DNA from: Streptococcus mitis
GTDB taxonomy: Bacteria; Bacillota; Bacilli; Lactobacillales; Streptococcaceae
Direction: 5' to 3'
DNA length: 64,000 nt
Assembly (NCBI GenBank): GCA_001560895.1
Contig: CP014326.1
Location: forward strand, 1,252,001 to 1,316,000
Position numbers and translations under genes: made by a program. The notes under the pieces are model-generated. The model was given only the letters and a program-made list of their open reading frames with translations, did no database searches and was not told the DNA's origin. This document shows positions 9,766-18,911 of the stretch, piece after piece. Numbering within the stretch: position 1 is the first letter of the stretch; every line of letters starts with the position of its first letter.

Positions 9766-10662
9766 CTAAAAAATTTCGATATCAAAACCAATTTGATCTA
9801 CTTGACCAGGTTCTAGGAGACGAACATTCTTCTTATCTTCTAGATGATCTCCTTCTTCAAGAGATGTTGACAAGCCTGACCATGGTTCAAAAGCAATGAA
9901 AGGTCCCTTGTTCAAAGTTGACCAGACAATGAGGTTTGGAAACTCTGCAAAGTGCACTTTCAACCCTTTATCATATTTACGAGAACGAAGGGCAATTGTT
10001 CTAGATTGTAATTCATCTAAAGTAACTGCATCTGTGCTAAACAAATCATAGCTGAGGTCTACTTCTTTTTGACCTTCTAGCCATGGACTTCTGTCTTGGA
10101 AATCCAACATACCTGTTTCTGGGAAAGGACGTGGAACAGAACAAGTTTCTGCTTTCTCAAACTCTAAATAGTAATCTTCATAGTCTTCATCATCAAGTAG
10201 AGGACAATTAAAGCCTGGGTGCCCACCAATAAAGTAAGGCATGACCTTGCTACTTTCTTTGTTGAAAATCTTGTATTGAGTTCGTACTGTCTTACCAGTA
10301 AGAATATAAATGATTTCTAGGCGGAAATGATAAGGATAGTTTTGATAGCTATTCTCATCGTCTTCAATTGCAAAAGTTACACTCTTGTCTGTCTGTTCAA
10401 CTAAGTCAAATTCTTTCTTGCGAACCAAACCATGACGAGGAATCTTTCCTTTACTTTCTGGCCCTTTCTCATCTATATAGAGGGCTGTATCCTCTCTCAA
10501 AGAACCACAAATGGGGAAGAGAACAGGAGCTTGTCCACTCCAATAAGTAGCATCTCCTTGCCACAAATACTCCAGACCTTCAGCATCTTTTATAGAAGAA
10601 AGAGCCCCGCCAAAACTGTTAAATTGAACACTTAATTGTTCTGATTTTAATTCAATTACCAT
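9766..10662 (-). CDS. lacX: Aldose 1-epimerase family protein (LacX-like mutarotase)
   Basis: 298 residues of the galactose-mutarotase superfamily: N-terminal F-N-S-F-G-G-A-L-S-S-I, P-I-C-G-S-L-R, R-H-G-L-V-R-K-K-E-F and the catalytic-type G-G-H-P-G-F-N. LacX proteins are linked to lac operons in lactococci and streptococci and probably interconvert sugar or sugar-phosphate anomers; the exact substrate is not shown by sequence. It lies between the galactitol-type PTS genes and lacA. A terminator-shaped hairpin separates it from the PTS IIC gene, and the lacA promoter lies just downstream, so expression probably depends on read-through. Confidence 0.85.
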   Translation of the reverse strand: MVIELKSEQLSVQFNSFGGALSSIKDAEGLEYLWQGDATYWSGQAPVLFPICGSLREDTALYIDEKGPESKGKIPRHGLVRKKEFDLVEQTDKSVTFAIEDDENSYQNYPYHFRLEIIYILTGKTVRTQYKIFNKESSKVMPYFIGGHPGFNCPLLDDEDYEDYYLEFEKAETCSVPRPFPETGMLDFQDRSPWLEGQKEVDLSYDLFSTDAVTLDELQSRTIALRSRKYDKGLKVHFAEFPNLIVWSTLNKGPFIAFEPWSGLSTSLEEGDHLEDKKNVRLLEPGQVDQIGFDIEIF

Positions 10663-10690
10663 TATTTTCTCCGATTTCTTGATAGTTTAT

Positions 10691-10733
10691 AAAAAACTAG
10701 GCTGTCACTCCTAATGGTATGACAACCTAGTTT
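10691..10733 (-). terminator. Intrinsic terminator between PTS IIC gene and lacX
   Basis: On the minus strand AAACTAGGTTGTCA pairs with TGACAGCCTAGTTT (one G-U), and a T-run follows at 10691-10696. It lies inside the apparent operon, 29 bases upstream of lacX. Confidence 0.85.
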
Positions 10734-10760
10734 CAACAATTTACATTTTATAGGAGCGCA

Positions 10761-12236
10761 TTATTTTGCTTTTGCTGCGTACTCTTCGTTACGTTTAATC
10801 ATTTGTTTTCTGTACCAAGCAAAGATACCGATATAGAATACAAGGAAGACTACAGCACCAAGGATTGCTTTGATATCACCTGTTGTAGTGTTACCAATTG
10901 TCCAACCAAGAAGTTTTTCGATTGGTCCTTCAAGAGTTGAGTGAGTAATCAATTGAGTTTGGCTCACACCTTCTGGGAAGGCACCTACACCTTTAGCAAG
11001 TTCTGTTGCAAATGGTGCAATAAGTGTACCTGAAAGAAGGAAGAGTGGCAACAAGAGAGTTCCGAAGATAATCATACGGAGCAATTTACCACGTGTTACA
11101 ACCAAGAGAGCTGGAGTAACACCCATAGCGATGATACCTGCAAGTGGCAAGATACCATTTCCGACTTTTGAAAGAAGTACTGCTTCAACCAACATGATTG
11201 GTGCAAGTACGTTGGCACAAGCCCAGATTTCAGCACGACCAGCGATGAATGGCCAGTCAAGACCGATGTTGAATTTACGTCCTTCCAAACGTTTAGTAGC
11301 GACGTTTGTAATACCTTGTGAAAGTGGTTCTACGGCAGCGATGAACCAAGAACCGATTAGTGAGAAGAGTTCCAAAGCTACACCGGCTGTCAAACCAAGA
11401 GACAACCAACCTTTGATAACTTCTTGCCAGTTTGCAGCATCTTTAAGTCCTTCAACAGGATGTGGAGTCCCCATCAAACCGATGACGATACCAAGGATGA
11501 AACCGATGAAGAATTTAGATCCCCAGAAACCGATTTTCTTGTTCAATTTAGCAGCATCAAAGTCATATTTATCAAGACCTGGGAAGAATTTTTCAAAAAT
11601 CTTATCCAAAACCATGATAACTGGGTTCATCATGTAGTTCATGTGAGTTGAAGTCATTGGTGATGAACTTGGTGCGTTAAGAAGATCGTCGAATGTAGGT
11701 TTCATCAAGTCAGAGTTGATAATTTTAAGAACCCCAACAAGAACAACTGCTGCAGTCGCAATGAAGAGTGAAACTCCTTGGCTAACGCCATTGTTGTCTG
11801 CATACCATTTAATCAAAAGACCTGTGATAGACAAGTGCCAGATATCGAAGATATCAACGTCAAGTGTATCAGTTTTCTTCATAGCAAGCATCACTACGTT
11901 GACAATCAACATGATGAGCAAGAAGTAAAGTGTCCAAGCAGAGCCCCAAGTGATTGTAGCAAGTGGTGCCCAACCAACGTCGGTGATGTTCAATTGAATA
12001 CCAGTATTTTCAACGAATTTTGCAAGTGATGCTGAGAAAGCACCATTTAGCATACCGATGATAGCACCGATACCAGTAAGAGCGATGGCAAGTTTGATAC
12101 CACCTTCAAGCGCTTTGGAGAATTTCACTCCAAAAAGTAGAGCCAATACTGTCAAAATGATCAGCATGATGATTGGTCCACCCATGTCCAAGATAGGTTT
12201 GAACAGCTTATTGGCTAGTTCGATAATGACATCCAT
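10761..12236 (-). CDS. PTS galactitol-family enzyme IIC (probable galactose permease)
   Basis: 491-residue polytopic membrane protein of the GatC family: about ten hydrophobic segments, D-M-G-G-P-I-I-M-L-I-I-L-T near the N-terminus and the conserved G-L-D-W-P-F-I-A-G-R-A-E-I-W around residue 325. It forms the membrane pore of a three-gene PTS (IIA 12627, IIB 12283, IIC). Because it is embedded in the tagatose pathway cluster, galactose (entering as galactose-6-phosphate) is the likely substrate, as reported for comparable oral-streptococcal clusters; galactitol is the alternative. The ATG follows GGGAGG with good spacing. Confidence 0.85.
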   Translation of the reverse strand: MDVIIELANKLFKPILDMGGPIIMLIILTVLALLFGVKFSKALEGGIKLAIALTGIGAIIGMLNGAFSASLAKFVENTGIQLNITDVGWAPLATITWGSAWTLYFLLIMLIVNVVMLAMKKTDTLDVDIFDIWHLSITGLLIKWYADNNGVSQGVSLFIATAAVVLVGVLKIINSDLMKPTFDDLLNAPSSSPMTSTHMNYMMNPVIMVLDKIFEKFFPGLDKYDFDAAKLNKKIGFWGSKFFIGFILGIVIGLMGTPHPVEGLKDAANWQEVIKGWLSLGLTAGVALELFSLIGSWFIAAVEPLSQGITNVATKRLEGRKFNIGLDWPFIAGRAEIWACANVLAPIMLVEAVLLSKVGNGILPLAGIIAMGVTPALLVVTRGKLLRMIIFGTLLLPLFLLSGTLIAPFATELAKGVGAFPEGVSQTQLITHSTLEGPIEKLLGWTIGNTTTGDIKAILGAVVFLVFYIGIFAWYRKQMIKRNEEYAAKAK

Positions 12237-12282
12237 AATAGTTCCTCCCTTTTTATATTATATGAATGTTAACAAATTAGAA

Positions 12283-12588
12283 TTAGCTTAACCCGTGTTC
12301 TTTAATGGCTGCTTCAATATTGTCAAATACTGGAGCACTCATAGCTGGGATACGGAATAAGATTGGTCCAGCTTCGATAACTGGAATACCTGGATCAAAA
12401 CCAAGATCTGTAGCAGCAATTGGTGTGAAGATGTCATAACCTTTGATAAGATCTTCATTAACGTCTTTGACCATGACCGCATCACAGTGAACATCAAAAC
12501 CGCGGTTTGAAAGTTCTTCTTCAAGAGCACTTTTAATTTGATGGCTTGAGTTAACACCTGCACCGCAGGCAGCAAGAATTTTAATCAT
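12283..12588 (-). CDS. PTS galactitol-family enzyme IIB
   Basis: 101-residue cytoplasmic phosphotransfer protein. The start is the ATG at 12588, which has GGAGG seven bases upstream; a longer frame starting at 12624 lacks an RBS. The phosphocysteine is Cys8 in I-L-A-A-C-G-A-G-V-N-S-S-H, the GatB-type P-loop. It receives phosphate from the IIA protein and passes it to the incoming sugar held by IIC. 46 bases upstream of the IIC gene. Confidence 0.88.
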   Translation of the reverse strand: MIKILAACGAGVNSSHQIKSALEEELSNRGFDVHCDAVMVKDVNEDLIKGYDIFTPIAATDLGFDPGIPVIEAGPILFRIPAMSAPVFDNIEAAIKEHGLS

Positions 12589-12626
12589 ATGGATTTCCTC
12601 CGATTTAATATTTTTAATAGACAAGA

Positions 12627-13103
12627 TTAAGCGGTTGCTTCAGCTATATAAGCATAGAGAGCTTCTGGTTCTGAAATTTTTGATAGGTCTTCAAGATGAC
12701 CATTTCCAGTAAAGAAGTCCATCAACTGAGCAAGAATGTTGGTTTGACTTGAACTTGAGTTATTAATGATAAAGAAGAGCAAGGATACCTCTACTTCCTT
12801 ATCTGGTGCAATCATATTGTGGAAAGTCACCGGTTTCTCTAATCGAACAACCACAACTTTTTCGGCTAGGTTATGAACAATATCTGTGTGAGGAATAGCC
12901 ACATTCGGCAAATCCTTACCCAAAAATTCCATATCTAAGCCAGTTGGAAATGACTTTTCACGCGTGATCAAGGCTTCACGATAGGTTGGAGTTACGATTT
13001 CTCGTTCTTCCAATAAGGTAGCTACCTGATCAAAGAGATGTTCTTGATTATCCGCTTCTAAGCAAAACACAAGGTTTTTGTCAAAGAAATGATCTAATCC
13101 CAT
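12627..13103 (-). CDS. PTS enzyme IIA, mannitol/fructose/galactitol type
   Basis: 158-residue IIA (PTS_EIIA_2 fold) with the phosphohistidine His72 in N-V-A-I-P-H-T-D. The start chosen is the ATG at 13103, preceded by AGGGAGA; the ATG seven codons earlier has no RBS. First gene of the IIA-IIB-IIC operon; 38 bases separate it from the IIB gene. Transcription is governed by a cre-containing promoter just upstream (13140-13168). Confidence 0.88.
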   Translation of the reverse strand: MGLDHFFDKNLVFCLEADNQEHLFDQVATLLEEREIVTPTYREALITREKSFPTGLDMEFLGKDLPNVAIPHTDIVHNLAEKVVVVRLEKPVTFHNMIAPDKEVEVSLLFFIINNSSSSQTNILAQLMDFFTGNGHLEDLSKISEPEALYAYIAEATA

Positions 13104-13139
13104 AAGGTTCTCCCTTCTTTCCATTAACTTTATGCTATA

Positions 13140-13254
13140 AGTATAACACTATATGAAATCGTTGTCAATATTTTTCTGTTCTTTTTTTGTCTCTTTTTAT
13201 ATATTTTTGTTGTTTTTATAGTTTGTTATATAAAAACAAACATATAAACAAACA
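13140..13254 (-). promoter_or_regulatory. Promoter, cre site and operator-like repeats of the galactose-type PTS operon
   Basis: Minus-strand -35 TTGACA (13163-13168), 17-bp spacer, -10 TATACT (13140-13145) with TGT before it. TGACAACGATTTCA (13154-13167) matches the CcpA cre consensus at every defined position and sits in the spacer. Upstream are two TGTTTGTTT repeats (13246-13254 and 13234-13242), 12 bp apart, plus further TTTGTT-like tracts; they resemble the repeats at the lacA promoter and probably bind LacR or an activator. Confidence 0.78.
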
Positions 13255-13282
13255 TCCAAAACATTTCTTATGTGCCAGAATC

Positions 13283-13310
13283 GAAAAAAGCAGACCATTT
13301 TAGTCTGCTT
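13283..13310 (-). terminator. Intrinsic terminator of lepA
   Basis: Minus-strand stem AAGCAGAC/GTCTGCTT (13303-13310 with 13288-13295) with a 7-nt loop followed by T6. It lies about 55 bases after the lepA stop codon. Confidence 0.88.
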
Positions 13311-13365
13311 TACTATTGATTCTTATATAAATTTCCTGTAAACAAGGAAAAGTAATTATGATAAC

Positions 13366-15189
13366 TTATTCTTCATCCATACTCAAGACGCTAAGGAAGG
13401 CTTCTTGTGGTACTTCAACTGAACCGATAGCTTTCATGCGTTTCTTACCAGCTTTTTGTTTTTCAAGGAGTTTGCGTTTACGAGAAACGTCACCACCGTA
13501 ACACTTGGCAAGTACATTCTTACGAAGGGCCTTGATATCAGTACGAGCCACGATCTTGTGTCCAATTGCTGCTTGAATTGGCACCTCAAATTGTTGACGA
13601 GGGATGATTTTCTTGAGCTTATCAACGATGAGTTTCCCACGTTCGTAGGCAAAGTCCTTGTGAACGATAAAGCTGAGGGCATCAACCTTGTCTCCATTGA
13701 GAAGGATATCCATTTTGACTAGTTTAGATGGGCGGTACTCTGACAATTCATAGTCAAAGCTTGCATAACCACGTGTCGAAGATTTAAGTTTATCAAAGAA
13801 GTCAAAGACGATTTCAGCAAGAGGAATTTGATAGATAACATTAACACGATTGTCATCAATATAATCCATAGTCACAAAGTCCCCACGCTTGCGCTGAGCC
13901 AATTCCATTACTGCTCCGACAAACTCCTGCGGTACCATGATTTGAGCTTTAACATAAGGCTCTTCAATGGTTGCAATCTTAGTTGGGTCTGGAAATTCAG
14001 ATGGGTTAGAGACGTCCATAGACTCCCCGTCGGTCAAATTAACTTTGTAAATAACAGACGGAGCTGTCATGATGAGGTCGATGTTGAACTCACGCTCCAA
14101 ACGTTCTTGAATTACATCCATATGGAGAAGCCCAAGGAAACCACAACGGAAACCAAATCCAAGTGCCTGAGATGTTTCTGGTTCAAACTGCAAGCTGGCA
14201 TCATTCAGTTGCAATTTTTCAAGTGCTTCACGAAGGTCATTATACTTGTTTGATTCGATTGGGTAGAGACCCGCAAAGACCATAGGATTCATCTGCTTGT
14301 AACCATGTAATGGTTCTGCCGCAGGGTTGGTCGCCAAGGTAACGGTATCCCCCACACGAGTGTCCTGAACCGTCTTGATAGAAGCCGCAATATAACCAAC
14401 GTCACCAGTCGCAAGGAAATCACGACCAACTGCTTTTGGTGTGAAAATACCAACTTCCGTAACATCAAAAGTCTTGCCATTGCTCATAAGCTGAATCTTA
14501 TCACCAGGTTTAACCACTCCATCCATAACACGCACTTGGAGGATAACCCCACGGTAGGCATCGTAAACAGAGTCAAAAATCAAGGCTTTGAGTGGTGCCG
14601 TCACATCACCTGTTGGCGCTGGCACTTTTTCTACGATTTGCTCAAGAATTTCTTCGATACCGATACCAGCTTTTGCTGATGCTAAGACTGCTTCGCTGGC
14701 ATCTAGACCAATGACATCTTCAATCTCTGTACGCACGCGCTCAGGATCCGCTGCTGGCAGGTCAATTTTATTAATGACTGGCATGATTTCCAAATCATTG
14801 TCCAAGGCTAGATAAACGTTGGCAAGGGTTTGAGCCTCAATTCCTTGGGCAGCATCAACCACCAAAATAGCACCCTCGCAGGCAGCTAGCGAACGTGAAA
14901 CTTCATAGGTAAAGTCAACGTGCCCTGGCGTGTCAATCAAGTGGAAAATATAAGTTTCTCCATCTTTTGCAGTATAATTGAGCTCAATGGCATTGAGTTT
15001 AATGGTAATCCCACGTTCTCGCTCTAGATCCATGCTATCTAAAAGCTGGGCCTGCATTTCACGACTGGAGACTGTCTCTGTCTTTTCCAAAATGCGGTCT
15101 GCTAGAGTTGATTTCCCGTGGTCAATATGAGCGATAATAGAGAAGTTACGAATCTTCTCCTGTCGTTTTTTTAATTCTTCTAAGTTCAT
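13366..15189 (-). CDS. lepA: Elongation factor 4 (back-translocating ribosomal GTPase)
   Basis: 607 residues from the ATG at 15189, which has GAAAGGAAG upstream; the frame extends further but without an RBS. The GTPase domain has G1 A-H-I-D-H-G-K-S-T (20-28), G3 D-T-P-G-H and G4 N-K-I-D. EF-G-like domains follow, then the LepA-specific C-terminal domain with [10 protein letters not shown] and the basic segment [17 protein letters not shown]. LepA acts on stalled ribosomes. Ends at its own terminator; preceded by a phosphatase gene on the same strand. Confidence 0.97.
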   Translation of the reverse strand: MNLEELKKRQEKIRNFSIIAHIDHGKSTLADRILEKTETVSSREMQAQLLDSMDLERERGITIKLNAIELNYTAKDGETYIFHLIDTPGHVDFTYEVSRSLAACEGAILVVDAAQGIEAQTLANVYLALDNDLEIMPVINKIDLPAADPERVRTEIEDVIGLDASEAVLASAKAGIGIEEILEQIVEKVPAPTGDVTAPLKALIFDSVYDAYRGVILQVRVMDGVVKPGDKIQLMSNGKTFDVTEVGIFTPKAVGRDFLATGDVGYIAASIKTVQDTRVGDTVTLATNPAAEPLHGYKQMNPMVFAGLYPIESNKYNDLREALEKLQLNDASLQFEPETSQALGFGFRCGFLGLLHMDVIQERLEREFNIDLIMTAPSVIYKVNLTDGESMDVSNPSEFPDPTKIATIEEPYVKAQIMVPQEFVGAVMELAQRKRGDFVTMDYIDDNRVNVIYQIPLAEIVFDFFDKLKSSTRGYASFDYELSEYRPSKLVKMDILLNGDKVDALSFIVHKDFAYERGKLIVDKLKKIIPRQQFEVPIQAAIGHKIVARTDIKALRKNVLAKCYGGDVSRKRKLLEKQKAGKKRMKAIGSVEVPQEAFLSVLSMDEE

Positions 15190-15267
15190 GATTCTCTTCC
15201 TTTCAGGGTATTTATTTATTATAAATTGTTTTTGATATTTTGACAAGACCATACCCTGCTAGGAGTA

Positions 15268-15996
15268 CTAATCTTCAGCGACAAAGCCGTCATTTTCAAT
15301 AAAGTGATGTTCTGTCATTCCTTGGTCAGTAAAGACAATCCCATGAAGGGCACCACCATAGACAGCTCCTCCGTCCATGCCAATCTTGCCATCTTCTGTA
15401 GTCCAAAGCTCAGCTGTACCACGCTCTTGCTTTAACAAACTATAGACTGGTGTATGACCAAAGACAATGATTTTTCCAGTATGATTTTCGGCTTCGTGGA
15501 ATGGTTTTCTAAGCCATACTTTTTTATAATCTGTGGTTTCATGCCAGTCATCCAAGGTCAAGTCAATACCTGCGTGAACAAAGATATACTTATCTGTCTC
15601 TACCACAAATGGCATTTGACGAATAAATTCGACCAAATCTGCTGCTTCAGTGGCAACACGCTTGGCATCTTCTACTCCATCAACTGGGGCATCCAAGGGA
15701 CGACCTAGGATAGAGTTAATAGTTGTATCTCCACCATTGCGACGATAGTGGTCATAGCTTTCTTCTGGGTCATCGAGCCAAGTCAAAAACATATACTCGT
15801 GATTTCCTGACAAACAGATTGCCCCTTTATTATCAACTAAGTCCTTAACCATCTCTAGAACACGGCGACTATCCTCACCTCGGTCAATCAAATCCCCTAG
15901 AAAGAGCAACTGAGTCTGACCGTCCCATGTTTTGAGAAGGTTTTCTAGCATCCCAGCTTTTCCATGAACATCTCCAATTACATAATAGTCTGTCAT
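15268..15996 (-). CDS. Calcineurin-like metallophosphoesterase (serine/threonine phosphatase type)
   Basis: 242 residues with the full PPP-family metal-binding signature: G-D-V-H-G (8-12), G-D-L-I-D-R-G (34-40), G-N-H-E (64-67), plus a later H-A-G-I-D and F-G-H-T-P-V. No membrane segment is seen, so it is cytoplasmic. The family includes protein phosphatases and Ap4A-type nucleotide hydrolases; the target is not evident here. It starts one base after the recN stop and so probably belongs to the same transcript. Confidence 0.85.
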   Translation of the reverse strand: MTDYYVIGDVHGKAGMLENLLKTWDGQTQLLFLGDLIDRGEDSRRVLEMVKDLVDNKGAICLSGNHEYMFLTWLDDPEESYDHYRRNGGDTTINSILGRPLDAPVDGVEDAKRVATEAADLVEFIRQMPFVVETDKYIFVHAGIDLTLDDWHETTDYKKVWLRKPFHEAENHTGKIIVFGHTPVYSLLKQERGTAELWTTEDGKIGMDGGAVYGGALHGIVFTDQGMTEHHFIENDGFVAED

Positions 15997-15997
15997 C

Positions 15998-17665
15998 TTA
16001 TTTCTCCCTGTTTCTCAACAATTCTCTGGCTTGCGTTAGGGCTGCTTCCGTCACATCATCACCTGCCAACATCTTGGCAACTTCCTCCACTCGCTCTTCA
16101 ACCGTCAAGAGTCGAACAGTCGAAACCGTTGAATGCTCATTGCTAATCTTCTCAATAAAGAATTGATAATCCGCAATCGCAATCACTTGTGGCAAATGGG
16201 AAATAGCAAGGACCTGGCCATGCTGGCCAATCTTGTGAATCTTCTGCGCAATAGCCTGAGCTACACGACCTGAAACTCCCGTATCCACCTCATCAAAGAC
16301 AATGCTAGTCTTACCTTCTTTACGTGAAAAGGCAGATTTAATGGCTAGCATGAGACGAGATAATTCCCCACCAGATGCAACCTTGACCAAGGGTTTAAAG
16401 TCTTCGCCAGGGTTGGTTGAAATGTAAAACTCAACCGTTTCATTGCCCTCACGACTGAATTTGCTCTTGCTAAAACGAACCTGAAACTGGGCTTTTTCCA
16501 TATAAAGGTCTTGCAGTTCTTGCTTAATCTCAGCTTCGAGTTGTTGGGCCAAATCATGACGAGCAGATGCAAGCTGACCTGCCAAGTCGACAAGATTGAC
16601 TTCCAATTTCTTAAGCTCTGCTTCCATGTCTTCAGACGAAAGGTTATTGCCTGTCAAGAGATTGTATTCATCCGTAATCTTGGCAAAATACAGCAAAACA
16701 TCATCTACAGTCCCACCATACTTACGGGTAATAGTATGAAGGAGATCCAAACGATTCTCGACCTGCATAAGGCGATTACCATCAAAATCAAGATCCTCAA
16801 TAATAGTTTCCAAACGTTTGCTAATGTCTTCTAAGACATAGTAAGTCTCAGATAGAGAGCTTGAAATTTCACGGTATTCAGGGTCATACTCTTCAACACT
16901 TTCCATGTCATTCATAGCCGAACGAACATTGGCCAAACTTGAAAAGTCTTCATTGTCCAACATACTGTAGGCATTGGTCAGCGTATCTGCAATATTTTTA
17001 TGGTTAAGGAGTTTATCTCGCTCTTGATTGAGAGCCAAGTCTTCTCCAGCCTGCAAGTTTGCTGCCTCAATCTCTGCCATTTGAAATTCCAACATTTCAA
17101 TACGAGCCTTGTGTTCCTGTTGGTTTTTCTTGACTTCCAGAACCTGCTTGCGCATTTTTCGATAGGCATCAAAACTCGTCTGGTAGGTTTCTTTCAAGTC
17201 CCAAAAAGCTGCATCGCCAAATTCATCCAACATCTGGATGTGCAGTTGAGGACGCATTAATTCTTCTTGGTCATGCTGACCATGAATATCTACAAGATGT
17301 TGCCCAATAGCACGCAAAACCGACAGATTAACCATCTGACCATTCACACGGCTGATACTACGACCATTTTGCAGAATTTCCCGACGGATGATAATCTCAT
17401 CACCCAATTCTAAACCTTGCTCATCAAAAATTTCCTGTAAAAGGCGACTATTTTCAACTGAGAAAAGCCCTTCAATCTCTGCCTTTGGTGCACCATGACG
17501 AATAACATCTGTCGTCGCACGAGCTCCCAACATCATATTCATGGCATCAATGATAATCGACTTCCCTGCGCCTGTTTCACCAGTCAGGACAGTCATTCCC
17601 TTTTCAAAATTGAGGGAAATAGCCTCAATAATGGCAAAGTTTTTTATCGAAATTTCAAGTAACAT
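15998..17665 (-). CDS. recN: DNA repair protein RecN (SMC-like ATPase)
   Basis: 555 residues. Walker A is G-E-T-G-A-G-K-S-I-I-I-D (29-40); a long coiled-coil region spans about 150-370 with many Gln/Glu/Leu heptads; the ABC signature is V-A-S-G-G-E-L-S-R-L, Walker B S-I-V-F-D-E-V-D-T-G-V-S-G. It acts in double-strand break repair and, in streptococci, in transformation. Length is close to that of other RecNs. Six bases downstream of argR, within a tight gene string (xseA to the phosphatase). Confidence 0.97.
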   Translation of the reverse strand: MLLEISIKNFAIIEAISLNFEKGMTVLTGETGAGKSIIIDAMNMMLGARATTDVIRHGAPKAEIEGLFSVENSRLLQEIFDEQGLELGDEIIIRREILQNGRSISRVNGQMVNLSVLRAIGQHLVDIHGQHDQEELMRPQLHIQMLDEFGDAAFWDLKETYQTSFDAYRKMRKQVLEVKKNQQEHKARIEMLEFQMAEIEAANLQAGEDLALNQERDKLLNHKNIADTLTNAYSMLDNEDFSSLANVRSAMNDMESVEEYDPEYREISSSLSETYYVLEDISKRLETIIEDLDFDGNRLMQVENRLDLLHTITRKYGGTVDDVLLYFAKITDEYNLLTGNNLSSEDMEAELKKLEVNLVDLAGQLASARHDLAQQLEAEIKQELQDLYMEKAQFQVRFSKSKFSREGNETVEFYISTNPGEDFKPLVKVASGGELSRLMLAIKSAFSRKEGKTSIVFDEVDTGVSGRVAQAIAQKIHKIGQHGQVLAISHLPQVIAIADYQFFIEKISNEHSTVSTVRLLTVEERVEEVAKMLAGDDVTEAALTQARELLRNREK

Positions 17666-17671
17666 ATAGAC

Positions 17672-18103
17672 CTACCAATTTTTTACTTGTTCAAAGATTT
17701 CCTCAGCTAGACTTTCACTTCTGGCAATGACTAAAATCGAGCTATCATCAGCCAAACAGCTGAAAATCTTGTCCGCAAAAGTCTCGATTAACTGAGCTTT
17801 TACAAAAGCAGTATTTCCTGGGATAACCTGGAGATTGATCATCTTTTCCATCAATTCAGCAGATTCGATATTGTCTTCAGCCAATTGCAAACTTTTTACG
17901 ATTGATTTAGGCAATTCATAGACATAAGTATTGTCTCTCAAAGGAATTTTGACAATACCTAGTTCTTTGATATCTCGTGATACCGTTGCCTGAGTGGCAG
18001 TGATGCCTGCCTCTTTCAAATGTTCTACGATTTCTTCCTGCGTACCGATTTGATAATCTGTCACAAATCGTCTAATGTTTTCAAGTCTCTCTTTTTTATT
18101 CAT
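17672..18103 (-). CDS. argR: Arginine repressor ArgR/AhrC family
   Basis: 143 residues with an N-terminal winged helix (G-T-Q-E-E-I-V-E-H-L through A-T-Q-A-T-V-S-R-D-I-K-E-L-G) and a C-terminal domain that in family members binds arginine and forms hexamers. It is slightly short and the usual G-T-I-A-G-D-D-T ligand motif is replaced by C-L-A-D-D-S-S-I, so arginine sensing may be altered or shared with the second paralog at 41849. Location between tlyA and recN is the standard Firmicute ahrC position. Overlaps tlyA by 8 bases. Confidence 0.92.
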   Translation of the reverse strand: MNKKERLENIRRFVTDYQIGTQEEIVEHLKEAGITATQATVSRDIKELGIVKIPLRDNTYVYELPKSIVKSLQLAEDNIESAELMEKMINLQVIPGNTAFVKAQLIETFADKIFSCLADDSSILVIARSESLAEEIFEQVKNW

Positions 18104-18911
18104 TTTTAAATTGACTATGCGCCCTCTCTACTACTTCTTCAATCTCAGCAAGAACCTGATTACTTGCTGACTCTTCTTTTTTCAAATACGCTAAAAACTC
18201 AATATTTCCATGACCTCCTTGGATAGGAGAAAAGTCCAAACCAAGGACTGCAAAACCTTCCTCTACTGCCATAGATGTGACAGATTCAAGGACATTCTGA
18301 TGAACCTTAGCATCTCGAATAATTCCATTTTTTCCAATCTGCTCACGTCCTGCTTCAAACTGAGGCTTAACTAGAGCCACGACCTGACCTTGATCTGCCA
18401 AGACTCGATGCAAGACTGGCAGAATCAAACTGAGGGAAATGAAACTCACATCAATACTGGCAAAGCTCGGTTCCTTTTCGAAATCAGTCTTTTCGGCATA
18501 GCGGAAATTAAACTGCTCCATGCTGACCACTCGTGGGTCTTGGCGTAGTTTCCAAGCCAACTGATTGGTGCCGACATCGACTGCAAATACTAACTCAGCA
18601 CCATTCTGCAACATGACATCGGTAAAGCCTCCAGTAGAGGCACCGATATCAATCGTTGTTGCCCCTTCTACTGACAAATCAAAGACCTGCAAGGCCTTTT
18701 CCAATTTCAAGCCACCACGGCTGACATACTTGAGTTTTTCACCCTTAAGTTTTAGCTCGGTATCGTCTGGGATTTTCTCTCCTGGTTTGTCAAACCGTTC
18801 TCCATTCAGGACTGCTACTACTAGTCCAGCCATGACACCGCGCTTGGCCTGTTCTCGCGTTTCAAACAAGCCCTGTTTATAAGCTAGTACATCCACTCTT
18901 TCCTTAGCCAT
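18096..18911 (-). CDS. tlyA: TlyA-family rRNA 2'-O-methyltransferase (hemolysin A homolog)
   Basis: 271 residues: an N-terminal S4 RNA-binding domain (about 4-65, R-V-D-V-L-A-Y-K-Q-G-L-F) and an FtsJ-like methyltransferase domain with SAM motif D-I-G-A-S-T-G-G-F-T-D-V and later V-A-L-V-K-P-Q-F-E-A-G-R. TlyA proteins methylate rRNA; the hemolysin name is historical. It overlaps the prenyl synthase gene upstream and argR downstream by 8 bases each, indicating one operon. Confidence 0.92.
   Translation of the reverse strand: MAKERVDVLAYKQGLFETREQAKRGVMAGLVVAVLNGERFDKPGEKIPDDTELKLKGEKLKYVSRGGLKLEKALQVFDLSVEGATTIDIGASTGGFTDVMLQNGAELVFAVDVGTNQLAWKLRQDPRVVSMEQFNFRYAEKTDFEKEPSFASIDVSFISLSLILPVLHRVLADQGQVVALVKPQFEAGREQIGKNGIIRDAKVHQNVLESVTSMAVEEGFAVLGLDFSPIQGGHGNIEFLAYLKKEESASNQVLAEIEEVVERAHSQFKNE

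Noticed and set aside
18565..18882. 105-residue plus-strand ORF opposite tlyA
   Set aside because: Shadow of the tlyA frame, with skewed Ser/Pro/Thr composition and no RBS.
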